From Clostridia bacterium (GTDB lineage: Bacteria; Bacillota; Clostridia; Christensenellales; Aristaeellaceae), in contig JAFPWH010000015.1 in the NCBI GenBank assembly GCA_017395065.1, positions 38,281-102,280 on the forward strand: DNA of 64,000 nucleotides, in the 5' to 3' direction. How positions within the stretch are numbered: the first letter of the stretch is position 1; every line of letters starts with the position of its first letter. The translations under genes were made by a program, and so were the position numbers. This document shows positions 40,844 through 49,369 of this stretch, piece after piece. The notes beneath the pieces are model-generated. The model had not been told where the DNA came from, made no database searches, and saw nothing but the letters and a program-made list of their open reading frames with translations.

Positions 40844-41437
40844 ATGGAAAATGCCGGGGTACCCATTCTCAGCGTCGGCGGAACGCTGACGGAAAACGAT
40901 TACAAAGCGGCCGTAAGGGCGCGCGGCGTGCTCGACTTGCTGAGGTTTGCGCTGGTTTACCTGCTGTTCTTATTTCTTCTCGTGTTCGGATACGGCCTGT
41001 ACAAAGTGTCCCCCTACCTCAAAAGCGGCGAGCTGACGTTCGGCGAATGGATGGATGAGCTATGGAACGTATTGTCCACCGGAAAATGGACGCTTACCAT
41101 CGCAGGGTGTATTTCGCTGTATGCCGTGCCCGTGCTTCTGGTCAGGCCTTCACAGATGGTGAAGCGCATGCGCGAACGCTATCCGACGGGGATCCCGTTC
41201 GTTTATGATTTCTATGAGGACGAACTGGTGATCCGCTCCTCCTCCCGCTCGGGCGACGAGACGGTGCGGCTTCTGTACACAGAGGTACAGCGCAGGATCA
41301 AAGACAGAAAATACGTGATCACGCTCTCCACCGGCCGCAAAAACAGATTCGGCCTGTTCAAGGCGATCATGACGCCGCAGGAAGTGACCGCCGTGCTCGA
41401 GCTGCTAAAAGCCCGCTGCCCGCAGCGCAAGAGCTGA
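40844..41437 (+). CDS. YcxB-like membrane protein
   Basis: 197 residues from the ATG at 40844, eight bases after GGAGG (the upstream GTG at 40835 overlaps that site). Two membrane helices (residues ~30-52 and ~80-98) are followed by a cytoplasmic beta-rich domain (FVYDFYEDELVIRSS, LLYTEVQRRIKDRKYVITLS) of the YcxB kind. The function of the family is unknown. It is separated from the WYL genes by 57 bases and may be cotranscribed with them. Confidence 0.75.
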   Translation: MENAGVPILSVGGTLTENDYKAAVRARGVLDLLRFALVYLLFLFLLVFGYGLYKVSPYLKSGELTFGEWMDELWNVLSTGKWTLTIAGCISLYAVPVLLVRPSQMVKRMRERYPTGIPFVYDFYEDELVIRSSSRSGDETVRLLYTEVQRRIKDRKYVITLSTGRKNRFGLFKAIMTPQEVTAVLELLKARCPQRKS

Positions 41438-41494
41438 CCCGAAAGCGCCTAAGCTTCGCTTTGCAGCCGGCTCCGGGGCTTTCCGATCAAAACC

Positions 41495-42742
41495 ATGGCC
41501 TACAACGAACTGATCAAAAACTTCGGCCGCATACGCGACTACATGCGCGAGTTTTATCTCTACGGCTTTAAGAGCCGGGAGGAATTCACGAAGAAGAGCG
41601 CGCGGTCCTACGACGACGAAAAGCGGCGGCTGGAGAGCTGGCTGGGCGACTGCATGCGCTTCAGGCAGACGCCGGAGGGGAAAAACGTATTCATTTCGAT
41701 CGACAGCCGCCTGTCGCGCCGCAATCCCCTGTACGCCGCGTGGAAGGCCAGAAGCTTCACGGACGGAGACATCACGCTGCATTTCATCCTCTTCGACATC
41801 CTTTACGATCCCGCGCTTTCGCTGACGCTGAGCGAGCTCACCGCCGAAATAGACCTGTACCTTCAGAATTTTGACGAACCCAGGACGTTCGACGAATCCA
41901 CGGTGCGCAAAAAGCTTAAGGAATACGTAAACGAGGGCATCGTGATCGCCGAAAAGCGCGGCAAAACGGTGTACTACCGGCGCTCAGCCGACGACTTGCC
42001 TGAGATCGGAAATCTGCTCGATTTCTTTTCGGAGGCTGCGCCGCTTGGCGTGATCGGCTCCTTCCTGCTGGACAAAATGCCGCCCCGCGAGGATCTGTTC
42101 ACCTTCAAGCACCACTACATAACGGGCGCGATGGACAGCGAGATCGCCTGCACGCTCCTGACCGCCATCGGCGAAAAGCGCTGTATCACGCTCGAGACCG
42201 TGAACCGCCATAACGACAGAATCAGCGAAAACCACGTCGTGCCGCTGAGGATCATGTATAGCACCCGGAGCGGCCGGCAGTACCTGATGGCCTACGCGCC
42301 GCGTTTTAAACAGATCTCCTCCTACAGGACGGACAACATCGTATCGGTCCGGATCGACGAGGTTTGCGAAAGATACGACGAGCTGCGCGCGCGGCTCGAA
42401 CAGATGGCGCCGCATTTGTGGGGCGTCAGCACGCAGAGCGCTTCGGGGCAGCGGATCCTCGAGCACGTTTCGTTCACCGTCCGCTACGAAAAGGACGAAA
42501 TGCATATCCACCAGCGCCTCGTGCGCGAAAAGCGCTGCGGCAGCGTGGAAAAGCTCGATGTGAACACCAGCCGCTTCACAGCGGACGTGTACGACGCGGG
42601 CGAAATGATGCCGTGGATCAGGTCCTTCATCTGCCGCATCACCGACTTTCAATGCACGAACAGGGAGCTCGAAAGGCAGTTTCGGGAAGACCTTCGTCAG
42701 ATGTACGCGCTCTACGGGCTGGAAGGCGGTGAGGAAAAATGA
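41495..42742 (+). CDS. WYL domain transcriptional regulator 1
   Basis: 415 residues. An N-terminal helical/HTH part (residues ~1-150, FDESTVRKKLKEYVNEGIVI resembles a winged helix) precedes a WYL domain with CITLETVNRHNDRISENHVV, PLRIMYSTRSGRQYLMAYAP and VSVRIDEV, then a C-terminal WCX-like part ending in a coiled segment. WYL regulators sense nucleic acids or nucleotides and control defence or DNA/RNA repair genes. Its stop overlaps the start of a second WYL gene (ATGA). The RNA-repair genes that follow are the likely target. Confidence 0.85.
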   Translation: MAYNELIKNFGRIRDYMREFYLYGFKSREEFTKKSARSYDDEKRRLESWLGDCMRFRQTPEGKNVFISIDSRLSRRNPLYAAWKARSFTDGDITLHFILFDILYDPALSLTLSELTAEIDLYLQNFDEPRTFDESTVRKKLKEYVNEGIVIAEKRGKTVYYRRSADDLPEIGNLLDFFSEAAPLGVIGSFLLDKMPPREDLFTFKHHYITGAMDSEIACTLLTAIGEKRCITLETVNRHNDRISENHVVPLRIMYSTRSGRQYLMAYAPRFKQISSYRTDNIVSVRIDEVCERYDELRARLEQMAPHLWGVSTQSASGQRILEHVSFTVRYEKDEMHIHQRLVREKRCGSVEKLDVNTSRFTADVYDAGEMMPWIRSFICRITDFQCTNRELERQFREDLRQMYALYGLEGGEEK

Positions 42743-43650
42743 TCTTCAGCGAGCTTTACTCTGCCTATTACAACGCCGTGGCCGCCGTTTTGAAGGAGGC
42801 CTGCAATAGGAAACTCAGCCCCGCTGACGTGCGCGCGATCGCGTTGCAAAAGGCCTTCGGCGAAAGCCTGTTAAACATCGAGCCCGCGCTGAGGGGGCAG
42901 AAATGGCAGCTTTTGCTTCCGGACGGTTCGACCCCGATCAGGCACGCCCCCTCGATGCCGCTTACGACCCTGCAGAAGCGCTGGCTGAAAGCCGTGTCCC
43001 TCGACCCCCGCGTACGCCTTTTTCCGGAAACGATCCCGGACTATCCGGAGGTCGAGCCGCTGTTTTACCCCGGGGACGTGCTCGCCTTCGACCGATACGG
43101 CGACGGCGACCCCTACGAAGACGGAAATTACATACGCCGTTTCCGCCTGATCCTGGACGCCGTCGAAAATAAGACGCCGCTGGACATCGAAAGCGTCAAC
43201 AGGAAGGGGAGCCCGGTCAAGTATACCGTCATGCCGGCGTATCTGGAATACTCTGAAAAGGACGACAAATTCCGCCTGATCGCCTGGGGCAGGAGAGGGC
43301 AGATCTGCATCAATCTCGGGCGGATTACAAGCTGCAGGGCAAGCGCGCGCCCCCTGCAATACGATCCCGCAAAAAGCCGTACGCCGGCGCGCGAAACGGT
43401 GGAGCTCGAGCTCTACGACCAAAGAAACGCGCCGGAAAGGGTGCTGATGCACTTTGCGCACTTTGAAAAGGAGGCCGAAAAGCTCGACGGGGATCGCTAC
43501 AGACTGCGCATCACCTACGACAAAGAGGACGAGACCGAGATGGTCATACGGATCCTCTCCTTCGGACCCATGCTGAAGGTCGTTTCCCCCGCGCGCTTCA
43601 CCGAGCTCATAAAACAAAGACTGCTCATGCAAAAAAACTGCGGACTGTGA
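42739..43650 (+). CDS. WYL domain protein 2
   Basis: 303 residues. The N-terminal region is helical and lacks a clear HTH. The WYL part (TPLDIESVNRKGSPVKYTVM, PAYLEYSEKDDKFRLIAWGR, INLGRITSCR) and a C-terminal WCX-like domain follow. It is translationally coupled to WYL 1. The two probably form a heteromer that controls the adjacent Ro-like/RtcB operon. The stop codon lies inside the stem of a terminator. Confidence 0.82.
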   Translation: MIFSELYSAYYNAVAAVLKEACNRKLSPADVRAIALQKAFGESLLNIEPALRGQKWQLLLPDGSTPIRHAPSMPLTTLQKRWLKAVSLDPRVRLFPETIPDYPEVEPLFYPGDVLAFDRYGDGDPYEDGNYIRRFRLILDAVENKTPLDIESVNRKGSPVKYTVMPAYLEYSEKDDKFRLIAWGRRGQICINLGRITSCRASARPLQYDPAKSRTPARETVELELYDQRNAPERVLMHFAHFEKEAEKLDGDRYRLRITYDKEDETEMVIRILSFGPMLKVVSPARFTELIKQRLLMQKNCGL

Positions 43651-43668
43651 CGGTTCGCAGCTTTTTTT
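43638..43668 (+). terminator. Terminator overlapping the end of WYL 2
   Basis: CTGCG (43638-43642) and CGCAG (43656-43660) pair, with a looser inner stem, followed by seven T (43662-43668). It separates the WYL genes from the RNA-repair transcript, which has its own -10 TACAAT (43694-43699) but no good -35. Confidence 0.65.
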
Positions 43669-43764
43669 CCGTGATTGCGCCCTCTTTTTATCGTACAATG
43701 CAGCTGTGGTCAGGGAAGAAAATTCCCGCCCGCGAAAGGCGCGTTCAGCAAACAAATAACACAC

Positions 43765-43895
43765 AGTTCAAGTGACAGCCGAAAGGCACGCGCCTTGAAA
43801 CTCCAAAGGCACCTGCAGCGACGATTGATAGCTAAGCGGTCAAAGCGATGGCTCCGGCCATTTTCGCGGGTTCGAATCCCGCTCAGAAAGGTGCC
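43765..43895 (+). ncRNA. Candidate bacterial Y RNA with tRNA-like module (YrlA-like)
   Basis: 5' domain: AGTTCAAG (43765-43772) pairs with CTTGAAACT (43794-43802, one bulged A) around a GCC-GAAA-GGC hairpin (43778-43787). 3' domain: GGCACCT (43808-43814) pairs with AGGTGCC (43889-43895) and encloses a tRNA mimic. The mimic has D-arm-like TAGCTAAGCGGTCAAAGC (43829-43846), a short stem ATGGC-TCCG-GCCAT (43848-43861) closed by a UNCG-type tetraloop instead of an anticodon loop, and a perfect T-arm GCGGG-TTCGAAT-CCCGC (43866-43882). Known bacterial Y RNAs are encoded beside Ro60/Rsr genes and mimic tRNAs; this one lies just before a Ro60-like gene and rtcB. The ends of the mature RNA are uncertain. 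Confidence 0.75.
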
Positions 43896-43928
43896 TTGTA
43901 CGGGAAAAAGCGAAAAGGAGGGAGCAAA

Positions 43929-45422
43929 ATGCTTGCGTACATCAAAAAGATCATGAACAGGACGCTGACGGAAAACGGGGCGGTCACGTACGAAACGACG
44001 GGCTCGGAATGTCTGGACCTGTTCGCCACGGTCGGCGCGCTGCGCCGCGAAAGCGACGAAGAGATCGTCACCCGCTTCGTCCGCGCGTACGCCGAGGACC
44101 CCGACGCCGCCATGAAGCTCCTCTTCTTCGCAAGGGATAGACGGGGCGGCCTGGGCGAAAGGCGCGTGTTCCGCGTGATCATGCGGTATCTTGCGTTAAA
44201 CGAGCCCGCGTCCGTCCTGAAGAACGTCGGCTTCGTCGCCGAATACGGCCGCTGGGACGATCTCACGGCGCTGCTGGGCACGCCCTGCGAAGGGGAAATG
44301 CTGCGTATCGTACGGGAGCAGTTTCAAAAGGACATGACGGCGCTCGAAACGGGCGGCGAAGTGTCGCTGCTTGGCAAATGGCTGCCTTCGGTCAACGCTT
44401 CGAACGGGCAGACCGTACGAAGCGCAAAGAGGATCGCCAAAAGCCTCGCGCTCAGCCAGGAAGGCTACCGGAAGGCGCTCACGGCGCTCAGAAAGCGCAT
44501 ACGCATCATAGAAAACAGCCTGCGCGAAAGGGACTACTCTTTCGACTACGAAAAGCAGCCCTCCAAAGCGCTTTTCAGGTACAGGAAGGCCTTCATGCGC
44601 AACGACAAAGCGCGCTACACCGCCTTTCTCAGGGCCGCAAACGACGGCCGGGCCCGTCTCCACGCGGAAAACGTGGCGCCCTACGAGCTTGTGGCCCCGT
44701 ACCTGAAGTGCGATTGGGGCCGCCGTGCGAGGCTCGGGAGCTTCTTGAGCGACATGACGCCGGAAGAGAAGGCGGCGCTCAACGCGACCTGGGCCGCCCT
44801 GCCGGATTACGGGAATGACGAGAACGCGCTGCCCGTGATCGACACGTCCGGTTCGATGTATATCGGCGAGCCTCTGCCTGCGGCCGTGGCGCTGTCGCTG
44901 GGGCTGTACGCCGCCGAACACAATAGGGGCGCGTTCGCAAACCACTTCATCGCCTTTTCCGCAAAGCCCCGCCTGATCGGGCTGAAGGGCGAGACCTTTG
45001 TCGACAGGCTGAGGTACGCCGCTTCGTTCAGCGAAGTCGCAAACACGGATATCGAAGCGGTATTCGACCTGATCCTGAAGGCGGCGACGGAGCATCACGT
45101 AAAGCAAAAAGAACTGCCGGCGAAGCTGATCGTCATCTCGGATATGGAATTCGATTCCTGCGTGAAAAACGCGAAGGTTTCCAATTTCGAGGCGGCAAAG
45201 GCGGCTTACGAACGGCACGGCTACAGGCTGCCGCAGATCGTATTCTGGAACGTGGCCAGCCGGAACCGCCAGCAGCCGGTCACCAAGGACGAGCGCGGCG
45301 TCGTACTGGTCTCGGGCGCAACGCCGAAGCTCTTCGAAATGGTCGCGGGCGGGCAGGTATCGCCCTACCGCTTTATGATGGAAATACTGGGCAGCGAGCG
45401 CTACGCGAAGATCACCGCGTAG
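43929..45422 (+). CDS. Ro60/TROVE-like (DUF2828-type) HEAT-repeat and VWA protein
   Basis: 497 residues. The N-terminal part begins LTENGAVTYETTGSECLDLFATV and continues as helical repeats (residues ~25-290), as in Ro60 and the related DUF2828 family. The C-terminal VWA domain has a complete MIDAS: DTSGSM (D305), a T in the middle and VISDMEFD. Ro60 proteins bind misfolded RNAs and Y RNAs in a ring of HEAT repeats and channel them to nucleases. The RNA gene immediately upstream and rtcB downstream support this. GGAGGGAG lies 4 bases before the ATG. It could be classed as DUF2828 rather than TROVE; the two are structurally related. Confidence 0.82.
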   Translation: MLAYIKKIMNRTLTENGAVTYETTGSECLDLFATVGALRRESDEEIVTRFVRAYAEDPDAAMKLLFFARDRRGGLGERRVFRVIMRYLALNEPASVLKNVGFVAEYGRWDDLTALLGTPCEGEMLRIVREQFQKDMTALETGGEVSLLGKWLPSVNASNGQTVRSAKRIAKSLALSQEGYRKALTALRKRIRIIENSLRERDYSFDYEKQPSKALFRYRKAFMRNDKARYTAFLRAANDGRARLHAENVAPYELVAPYLKCDWGRRARLGSFLSDMTPEEKAALNATWAALPDYGNDENALPVIDTSGSMYIGEPLPAAVALSLGLYAAEHNRGAFANHFIAFSAKPRLIGLKGETFVDRLRYAASFSEVANTDIEAVFDLILKAATEHHVKQKELPAKLIVISDMEFDSCVKNAKVSNFEAAKAAYERHGYRLPQIVFWNVASRNRQQPVTKDERGVVLVSGATPKLFEMVAGGQVSPYRFMMEILGSERYAKITA

Positions 45423-45480
45423 CAAAAATACAAAGGCGGACGTGCACCGATGCGTCCGCCGCGGGAAAGGAAGAACAACA

Positions 45481-46734
45481 ATGTTGGAAATCAGGGGAAA
45501 GATCGCCTCGGCCCTCTGCTACGCCAGGATCATCGAGGACGAAGCCGTAGAGCAGATCCGCCGCATGTGCGACTACGAACTGACCTGGGACTGCGTCATC
45601 CGCGTCATGCAGGACGTGCACGCCGGAAAGGGCTGCACCATCGGAACGACCATGACCGTAAGGGACAAGGTCTGTCCCAACATCGTGGGCGTGGACATCG
45701 GCTGCGGAATGTACACGGTAAAGCTCGAAAACAGTAAGATCGACTTCAAGGCCGTCGACGAAGCCGCGCACTTCATTCCCTCCGGAATGAACACCTGGGA
45801 GGGCCGCGTCGAGCACTTCGACCTGACGGGCCTCAAGTGCTTCCGCTCCCTCAGGGACTCCCGGCGCCTCGAGCGCTCGCTCGGAACGCTCGGAGGCGGA
45901 AACCATTTCATCGAGATCGACAGGGCCTCCGACGGAACGTACTTCCTCGTCATCCACTCCGGAAGCCGCAACCTCGGAAAGCAGGTGGCCGAAACCTACC
46001 AGCAGCTGGCCAAAGAGCTGCACAGCGGAAAAGAGGAGTATTTCTCAAAGCGCGACGAGCTCATCCGAAGCTACAAGGAGCAGGGACGGCGCGCGGAGAT
46101 CCAGGGCGCGCTCAAAAAGCTGAACAGCGAATTTGAAACGCACGAGCCCGACGTGCCGGAGGACCTTTGCTGGCTCTACGGCAGTTATCTTGACGATTAT
46201 TTGAGCGACGTCGTCGTCTGCCAGCGCTTTGCCCGCAGGAGCCGTGAGATCATGGCCGAAATCATCCTCGAAAGGGCGGGTCTTGCCGCCTGCGACGCCA
46301 TCCACACGATCCACAACTACATCGACACGGACGAAATGATCTTAAGGAAGGGCGCCATCGCCGCCCACGCGGGCGAGCGCGTGCTGATCCCCATCAACAT
46401 GCGCGACGGCTCGGTCATCGCCGTCGGAAAGGGAAATCCGGACTGGAACTGCTCCGCCCCGCACGGCGCGGGACGCCTCATGTCCCGCTCCAAGGCCAGA
46501 GAGAGCCTCGACATCGAAGATTACAGAGCGACCATGGCCGGCGTCTACTCGACCTCGATCAACTTAAGCACCATCGACGAAGCCCCCATGGCCTACAAGT
46601 CGCTGGAGGACATCGTCGACGTGATCCGCGATACCGTGGACATCGTCGACATCATGAAGCCTGTATACAACTTCAAGGCCTCCGACGACGACATGCCCGG
46701 GAAAAAGAGGAAGGAGAGCACAAGCGGGGAGTAA
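45481..46734 (+). CDS. rtcB: RNA ligase RtcB
   Basis: 417 residues. The Mn/GTP site motifs are clear: GVDIGCGMYTV (Asp/Cys), GTLGGGNHFIEI (N and H), HSGSRNLG and HGAGRLMSR, where His accepts GMP. RtcB joins 2',3'-cyclic phosphate to 5'-OH RNA ends during tRNA splicing or repair after toxin cleavage. It is separated by 58 bases from the Ro-like gene and is presumably cotranscribed. The usual bacterial partner RtcA is absent, and the sigma-54 regulator RtcR of proteobacteria is replaced in this locus by two WYL proteins. Confidence 0.95.
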   Translation: MLEIRGKIASALCYARIIEDEAVEQIRRMCDYELTWDCVIRVMQDVHAGKGCTIGTTMTVRDKVCPNIVGVDIGCGMYTVKLENSKIDFKAVDEAAHFIPSGMNTWEGRVEHFDLTGLKCFRSLRDSRRLERSLGTLGGGNHFIEIDRASDGTYFLVIHSGSRNLGKQVAETYQQLAKELHSGKEEYFSKRDELIRSYKEQGRRAEIQGALKKLNSEFETHEPDVPEDLCWLYGSYLDDYLSDVVVCQRFARRSREIMAEIILERAGLAACDAIHTIHNYIDTDEMILRKGAIAAHAGERVLIPINMRDGSVIAVGKGNPDWNCSAPHGAGRLMSRSKARESLDIEDYRATMAGVYSTSINLSTIDEAPMAYKSLEDIVDVIRDTVDIVDIMKPVYNFKASDDDMPGKKRKESTSGE

Positions 46735-46761
46735 GGGTATGCCCGAAGGGACAAAAACAAG

Positions 46762-46794
46762 TCAAGGGTGCACGCATTATGGGTGCACCCTTGA
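46762..46794. terminator. Bidirectional terminator hairpin after rtcB
   Basis: TCAAGGGTGCAC (46762-46773) pairs perfectly with GTGCACCCTTGA (46783-46794) across a 9-base loop. Leftward it is followed by CTTGTTTTTGTC, so it fits the protease gene best; rightward it lacks a U-run. The remaining ~135 bases to the protease gene show nothing clear. Confidence 0.7.
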
Positions 46795-46930
46795 TGTATA
46801 CGCCGTTTGCGGCAGAACGGTTTTAAGAGCCGGTTATCAGAATCTGCTACACAGTCTCCAAAGCACAGTGGATTCTATCATAAAAGTCCGTTTTACAGAA
46901 AGAATTTCAAGTGACCGATTTATTTATACC

Positions 46931-48541
46931 TCAGGATATTTGTAAATTAGTAGAAAATGCTAAGTAACCATTAATGTATAGTTTGAGTTTATATGTCCCT
47001 TTGGTGATTTTTCCAAAGTCTTTAATATCAGCAAATAAATCATTCAATTTCCAATTCATGCTTTGTGTCCCATTGTTTTTATAGCCTACTTTTATAGGCT
47101 CATAGGTTATATCATATAGGTTTCCTTCTGGATCATAAAGAGCGATGGTAGTTCTGTAAATGCTGTCGTCCTTTGACTCATTTATCCGGAAAGAGATGCC
47201 ATAGTAAAAGTCCTTATTTTTCAAATATGATATTAATAAACTCAAGCGTATGGTGCTTAATTGATTCTTGCTTTTATATGTAACAGAATCACCTTTCTTC
47301 ACAAAAAACAGTTCATCGCTGACTTTTGAAAACCCTCTGTCAGAAAATGTTCTGGTGGCATTAATTCTAATCGTTATTGAGTTCTCGCTTTCTCCAATGG
47401 CTGATTCTGAGGTGCAAATGCCAAACGTACATTTTTTACCAGGAATAAAGCCGTAAAGCTTGATTTTTGATTCTTTTGTTTTGCCATAATGATAGTACTG
47501 GCTTTCTTCGTATGCATACCAGTAATACACTTCTTTACTTAGTTTATTCTCCCATGATAAAAGCACAGTGCCTTCTGAATACTGTAATACAGTGAACTTA
47601 AGTGTATTTTTTCCCACTGGATTTGGTGTAGGTGTAGGTTTTTGAGTAGGTGCAGAAGTTGGCTCTGCCGTTTGCTTTGGTGCTGGCGTTGTTCTAAGTC
47701 TAGGAGTCGGTGTCGATTCTGGTGAAGGTGTAGAAGTTGGCGCTGCTGTTTGCTTCGGTACGGGTGTTGTTGTTAATTCTGGTGCAGCAGTAGGCGTTGG
47801 TTTTTGCGTAGATATCGAAGTTATCGGAGTTGACGCTACATCATTTTGTTTGATGCTTTCAAGAGACACAGGCTCAAAATTGTTGCACTTGATCATCAAG
47901 TCTATTGCTTCTGATATTGAAACTGCTTCATTCAAGTTTTGACCATCAACATAGGATGCAGATGTAATACCTATTACCAAACCATTATCATCAAATAGAG
48001 CTCCTCCGCTGCTACCGTGTGAAATTGGAGCAGTAAAGCGAATATAGCTGACATTATCTAAATTATATAATCCACTAATGTTTCCTATAGAAACTGTGTT
48101 TGAGAAACCTAAGGGGCTTCCTATAGCAACAACTTGAGAGGCTCGCATCAACCCTTCACTGTCATAGTTTAATTCTAGTGGCTTTAGACCTGTTGCATTT
48201 CTGAAACAGAGTATACAAATATCCTTGTTCGAATCAGCACACAACACCTCAGTTATATAATATGGAGTTCCATCATCACTATAAGCAAAAATCAAAAAGC
48301 CATCTTTCACAACGTGGTAATTGGTCAACAAATATCCGCTGTCAAATGCAACAAATCCACTCCCCGAACCAATGTAGTTAAGCTGATCATCATATATTTC
48401 CAGCATCATAACTGATTTCGCAGCCTCATTGATTGCTTCTGGATTACGGCTGAATGATTCAGAATGACCAAAAGTAATCAATGCAGACAGCAAAAGGAGT
48501 ATGAAAAAGGTGCCAATTAAGCGCTGTTTCAATTTTTCCAT
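46931..48541 (-). CDS. Secreted trypsin-like serine protease with Pro/Thr linker, AT-rich
   Basis: 536 residues. After an N-terminal membrane/signal helix comes a chymotrypsin-fold protease (residues ~35-225) with the catalytic triad H76 (TNYHVVKD), D107 (SNKDICIL) and S178 (HGSSGG), of the HtrA group but without a PDZ domain. A ~90-residue linker made of TPTP/APKQT-like repeats leads to a C-terminal beta-sandwich region (LSWENKLSKEVYYWYAYEES, then a second domain). It is probably a surface protease. The gene and flanks are much richer in A and T than the rest of the window and use different codons, a sign of recent transfer. Confidence 0.85.
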   Translation of the reverse strand: MEKLKQRLIGTFFILLLLSALITFGHSESFSRNPEAINEAAKSVMMLEIYDDQLNYIGSGSGFVAFDSGYLLTNYHVVKDGFLIFAYSDDGTPYYITEVLCADSNKDICILCFRNATGLKPLELNYDSEGLMRASQVVAIGSPLGFSNTVSIGNISGLYNLDNVSYIRFTAPISHGSSGGALFDDNGLVIGITSASYVDGQNLNEAVSISEAIDLMIKCNNFEPVSLESIKQNDVASTPITSISTQKPTPTAAPELTTTPVPKQTAAPTSTPSPESTPTPRLRTTPAPKQTAEPTSAPTQKPTPTPNPVGKNTLKFTVLQYSEGTVLLSWENKLSKEVYYWYAYEESQYYHYGKTKESKIKLYGFIPGKKCTFGICTSESAIGESENSITIRINATRTFSDRGFSKVSDELFFVKKGDSVTYKSKNQLSTIRLSLLISYLKNKDFYYGISFRINESKDDSIYRTTIALYDPEGNLYDITYEPIKVGYKNNGTQSMNWKLNDLFADIKDFGKITKGTYKLKLYINGYLAFSTNLQIS

Positions 48542-48586
48542 CCTTTCTATTTCAAATCAAAAAGGCTGCTTCATAATGATGATTCC

Positions 48587-48988
48587 TTAATTATCCACTT
48601 CTCTTTCACGGTCCAGATAGTTCGTTACATCCTGCAAAAACCGCTGCGTGCCATCGACCTTGACTCCTTCCTGCTCGATGTTCCTGAAAAAGGGGAGCAG
48701 AGCGGCGTTCTCGGCGAAATAAGCCCGGTTTTCAACGATGGGCGAAATGAGCACGCCGTGTTCGAGCAAAAGGTCGGCGGCGGCGCTGCCCACCTGCCAG
48801 GCGTGTTCGGCGATGACGCTGCGGGGCGCGTCCACCAGATACAATACGTCGATGTCGGAGCCCTCCTCGGCCTCGCCGCGGGCATAGGAACCGAAGAGCA
48901 CCGCGTCCGGCTTTTCGTTCGGATACAGGCGCTCTATCTGCCGGCTGAACTTGCGGATCAGCTCACAGGCTTCCTGCTGTGTGTGCAT
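48587..48988 (-). CDS. MNT-type minimal nucleotidyltransferase
   Basis: 133 residues. The nucleotidyltransferase motif GSYARGEAEEGSDIDVLY carries the G-S and the D-x-D metal ligands; a third Asp/Glu is expected around LISPIVENRAYF. Such minimal proteins usually pair with a HEPN toxin whose RNase activity they block by AMPylation. No HEPN gene is adjacent, so this copy is either an orphan or acts with a distant partner. GGAGG lies 5 bases before the ATG. Its base composition is normal, unlike the protease next to it. Confidence 0.85.
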   Translation of the reverse strand: MHTQQEACELIRKFSRQIERLYPNEKPDAVLFGSYARGEAEEGSDIDVLYLVDAPRSVIAEHAWQVGSAAADLLLEHGVLISPIVENRAYFAENAALLPFFRNIEQEGVKVDGTQRFLQDVTNYLDREREVDN

Positions 48989-49036
48989 GGGTTCCTCCGT
49001 TTTTGCTGTCGGATCGTCGGGGTGGATGCAGGGGGG

Positions 49037-49311
49037 TATGGCGGCCTTGAAGGCCGCCGCTGCGGTGGGCGCGGGGTTGCGGGATGAAACGGTTCTTTTG
49101 GCCGTATACGCGGTGTTTTATGGCGGCAGATTGCCGCCGCTACGGATTGGCGCGGGGCTGCGGGGTGGGACGGTGGTTTTGGCCGTATATGCGGTGTTTT
49201 ATGGCGGCAGATTGCCGCCGCTACGGATTGGCGCGGGGCTGCGGGGTGGGACGGTGGTTTTGGCCGGATTCGCGGTGTTTTATGGCGGCAGATTGCCGCC
49301 GCTACGGATTG
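49037..49311. repeat. Hairpin repeat array including three 81-bp tandem copies
   Basis: One TTGAA-loop hairpin (49037-49065) is followed by three near-identical units with TGGCGGCAGATTGCCGCC at 49121, 49202 and 49283, a period of 81 bases. Because 81 is divisible by 3, one frame stays open with a 27-residue repeat, but it has no ribosome-binding site or sensible composition. It fills the 381-base gap between the MNT gene and argS. Confidence 0.85.
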
Positions 49312-49369
49312 GCGCGGGGCTATGGCTTAACCGGTCGTGGGTTTTGGCGGTGAATAAAGCTGTTTGGGC

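Noticed and set aside
43822..43890. Functional tRNA gene before the Ro-like gene
   Set aside because: The anticodon arm has a four-base loop, the acceptor helix is separated from the T-arm by unpaired bases and there is no decoding loop, so it is a tRNA mimic and not a tRNA.
49021..49369. Possible CRISPR array or repeat protein in the 81-base tandem units
   Set aside because: Spacers are as conserved as the repeats, there are only three units, each repeat is a perfect hairpin from a dispersed family, and no cas gene is nearby. The in-frame 27-residue repeat is a consequence of 81 being divisible by 3.
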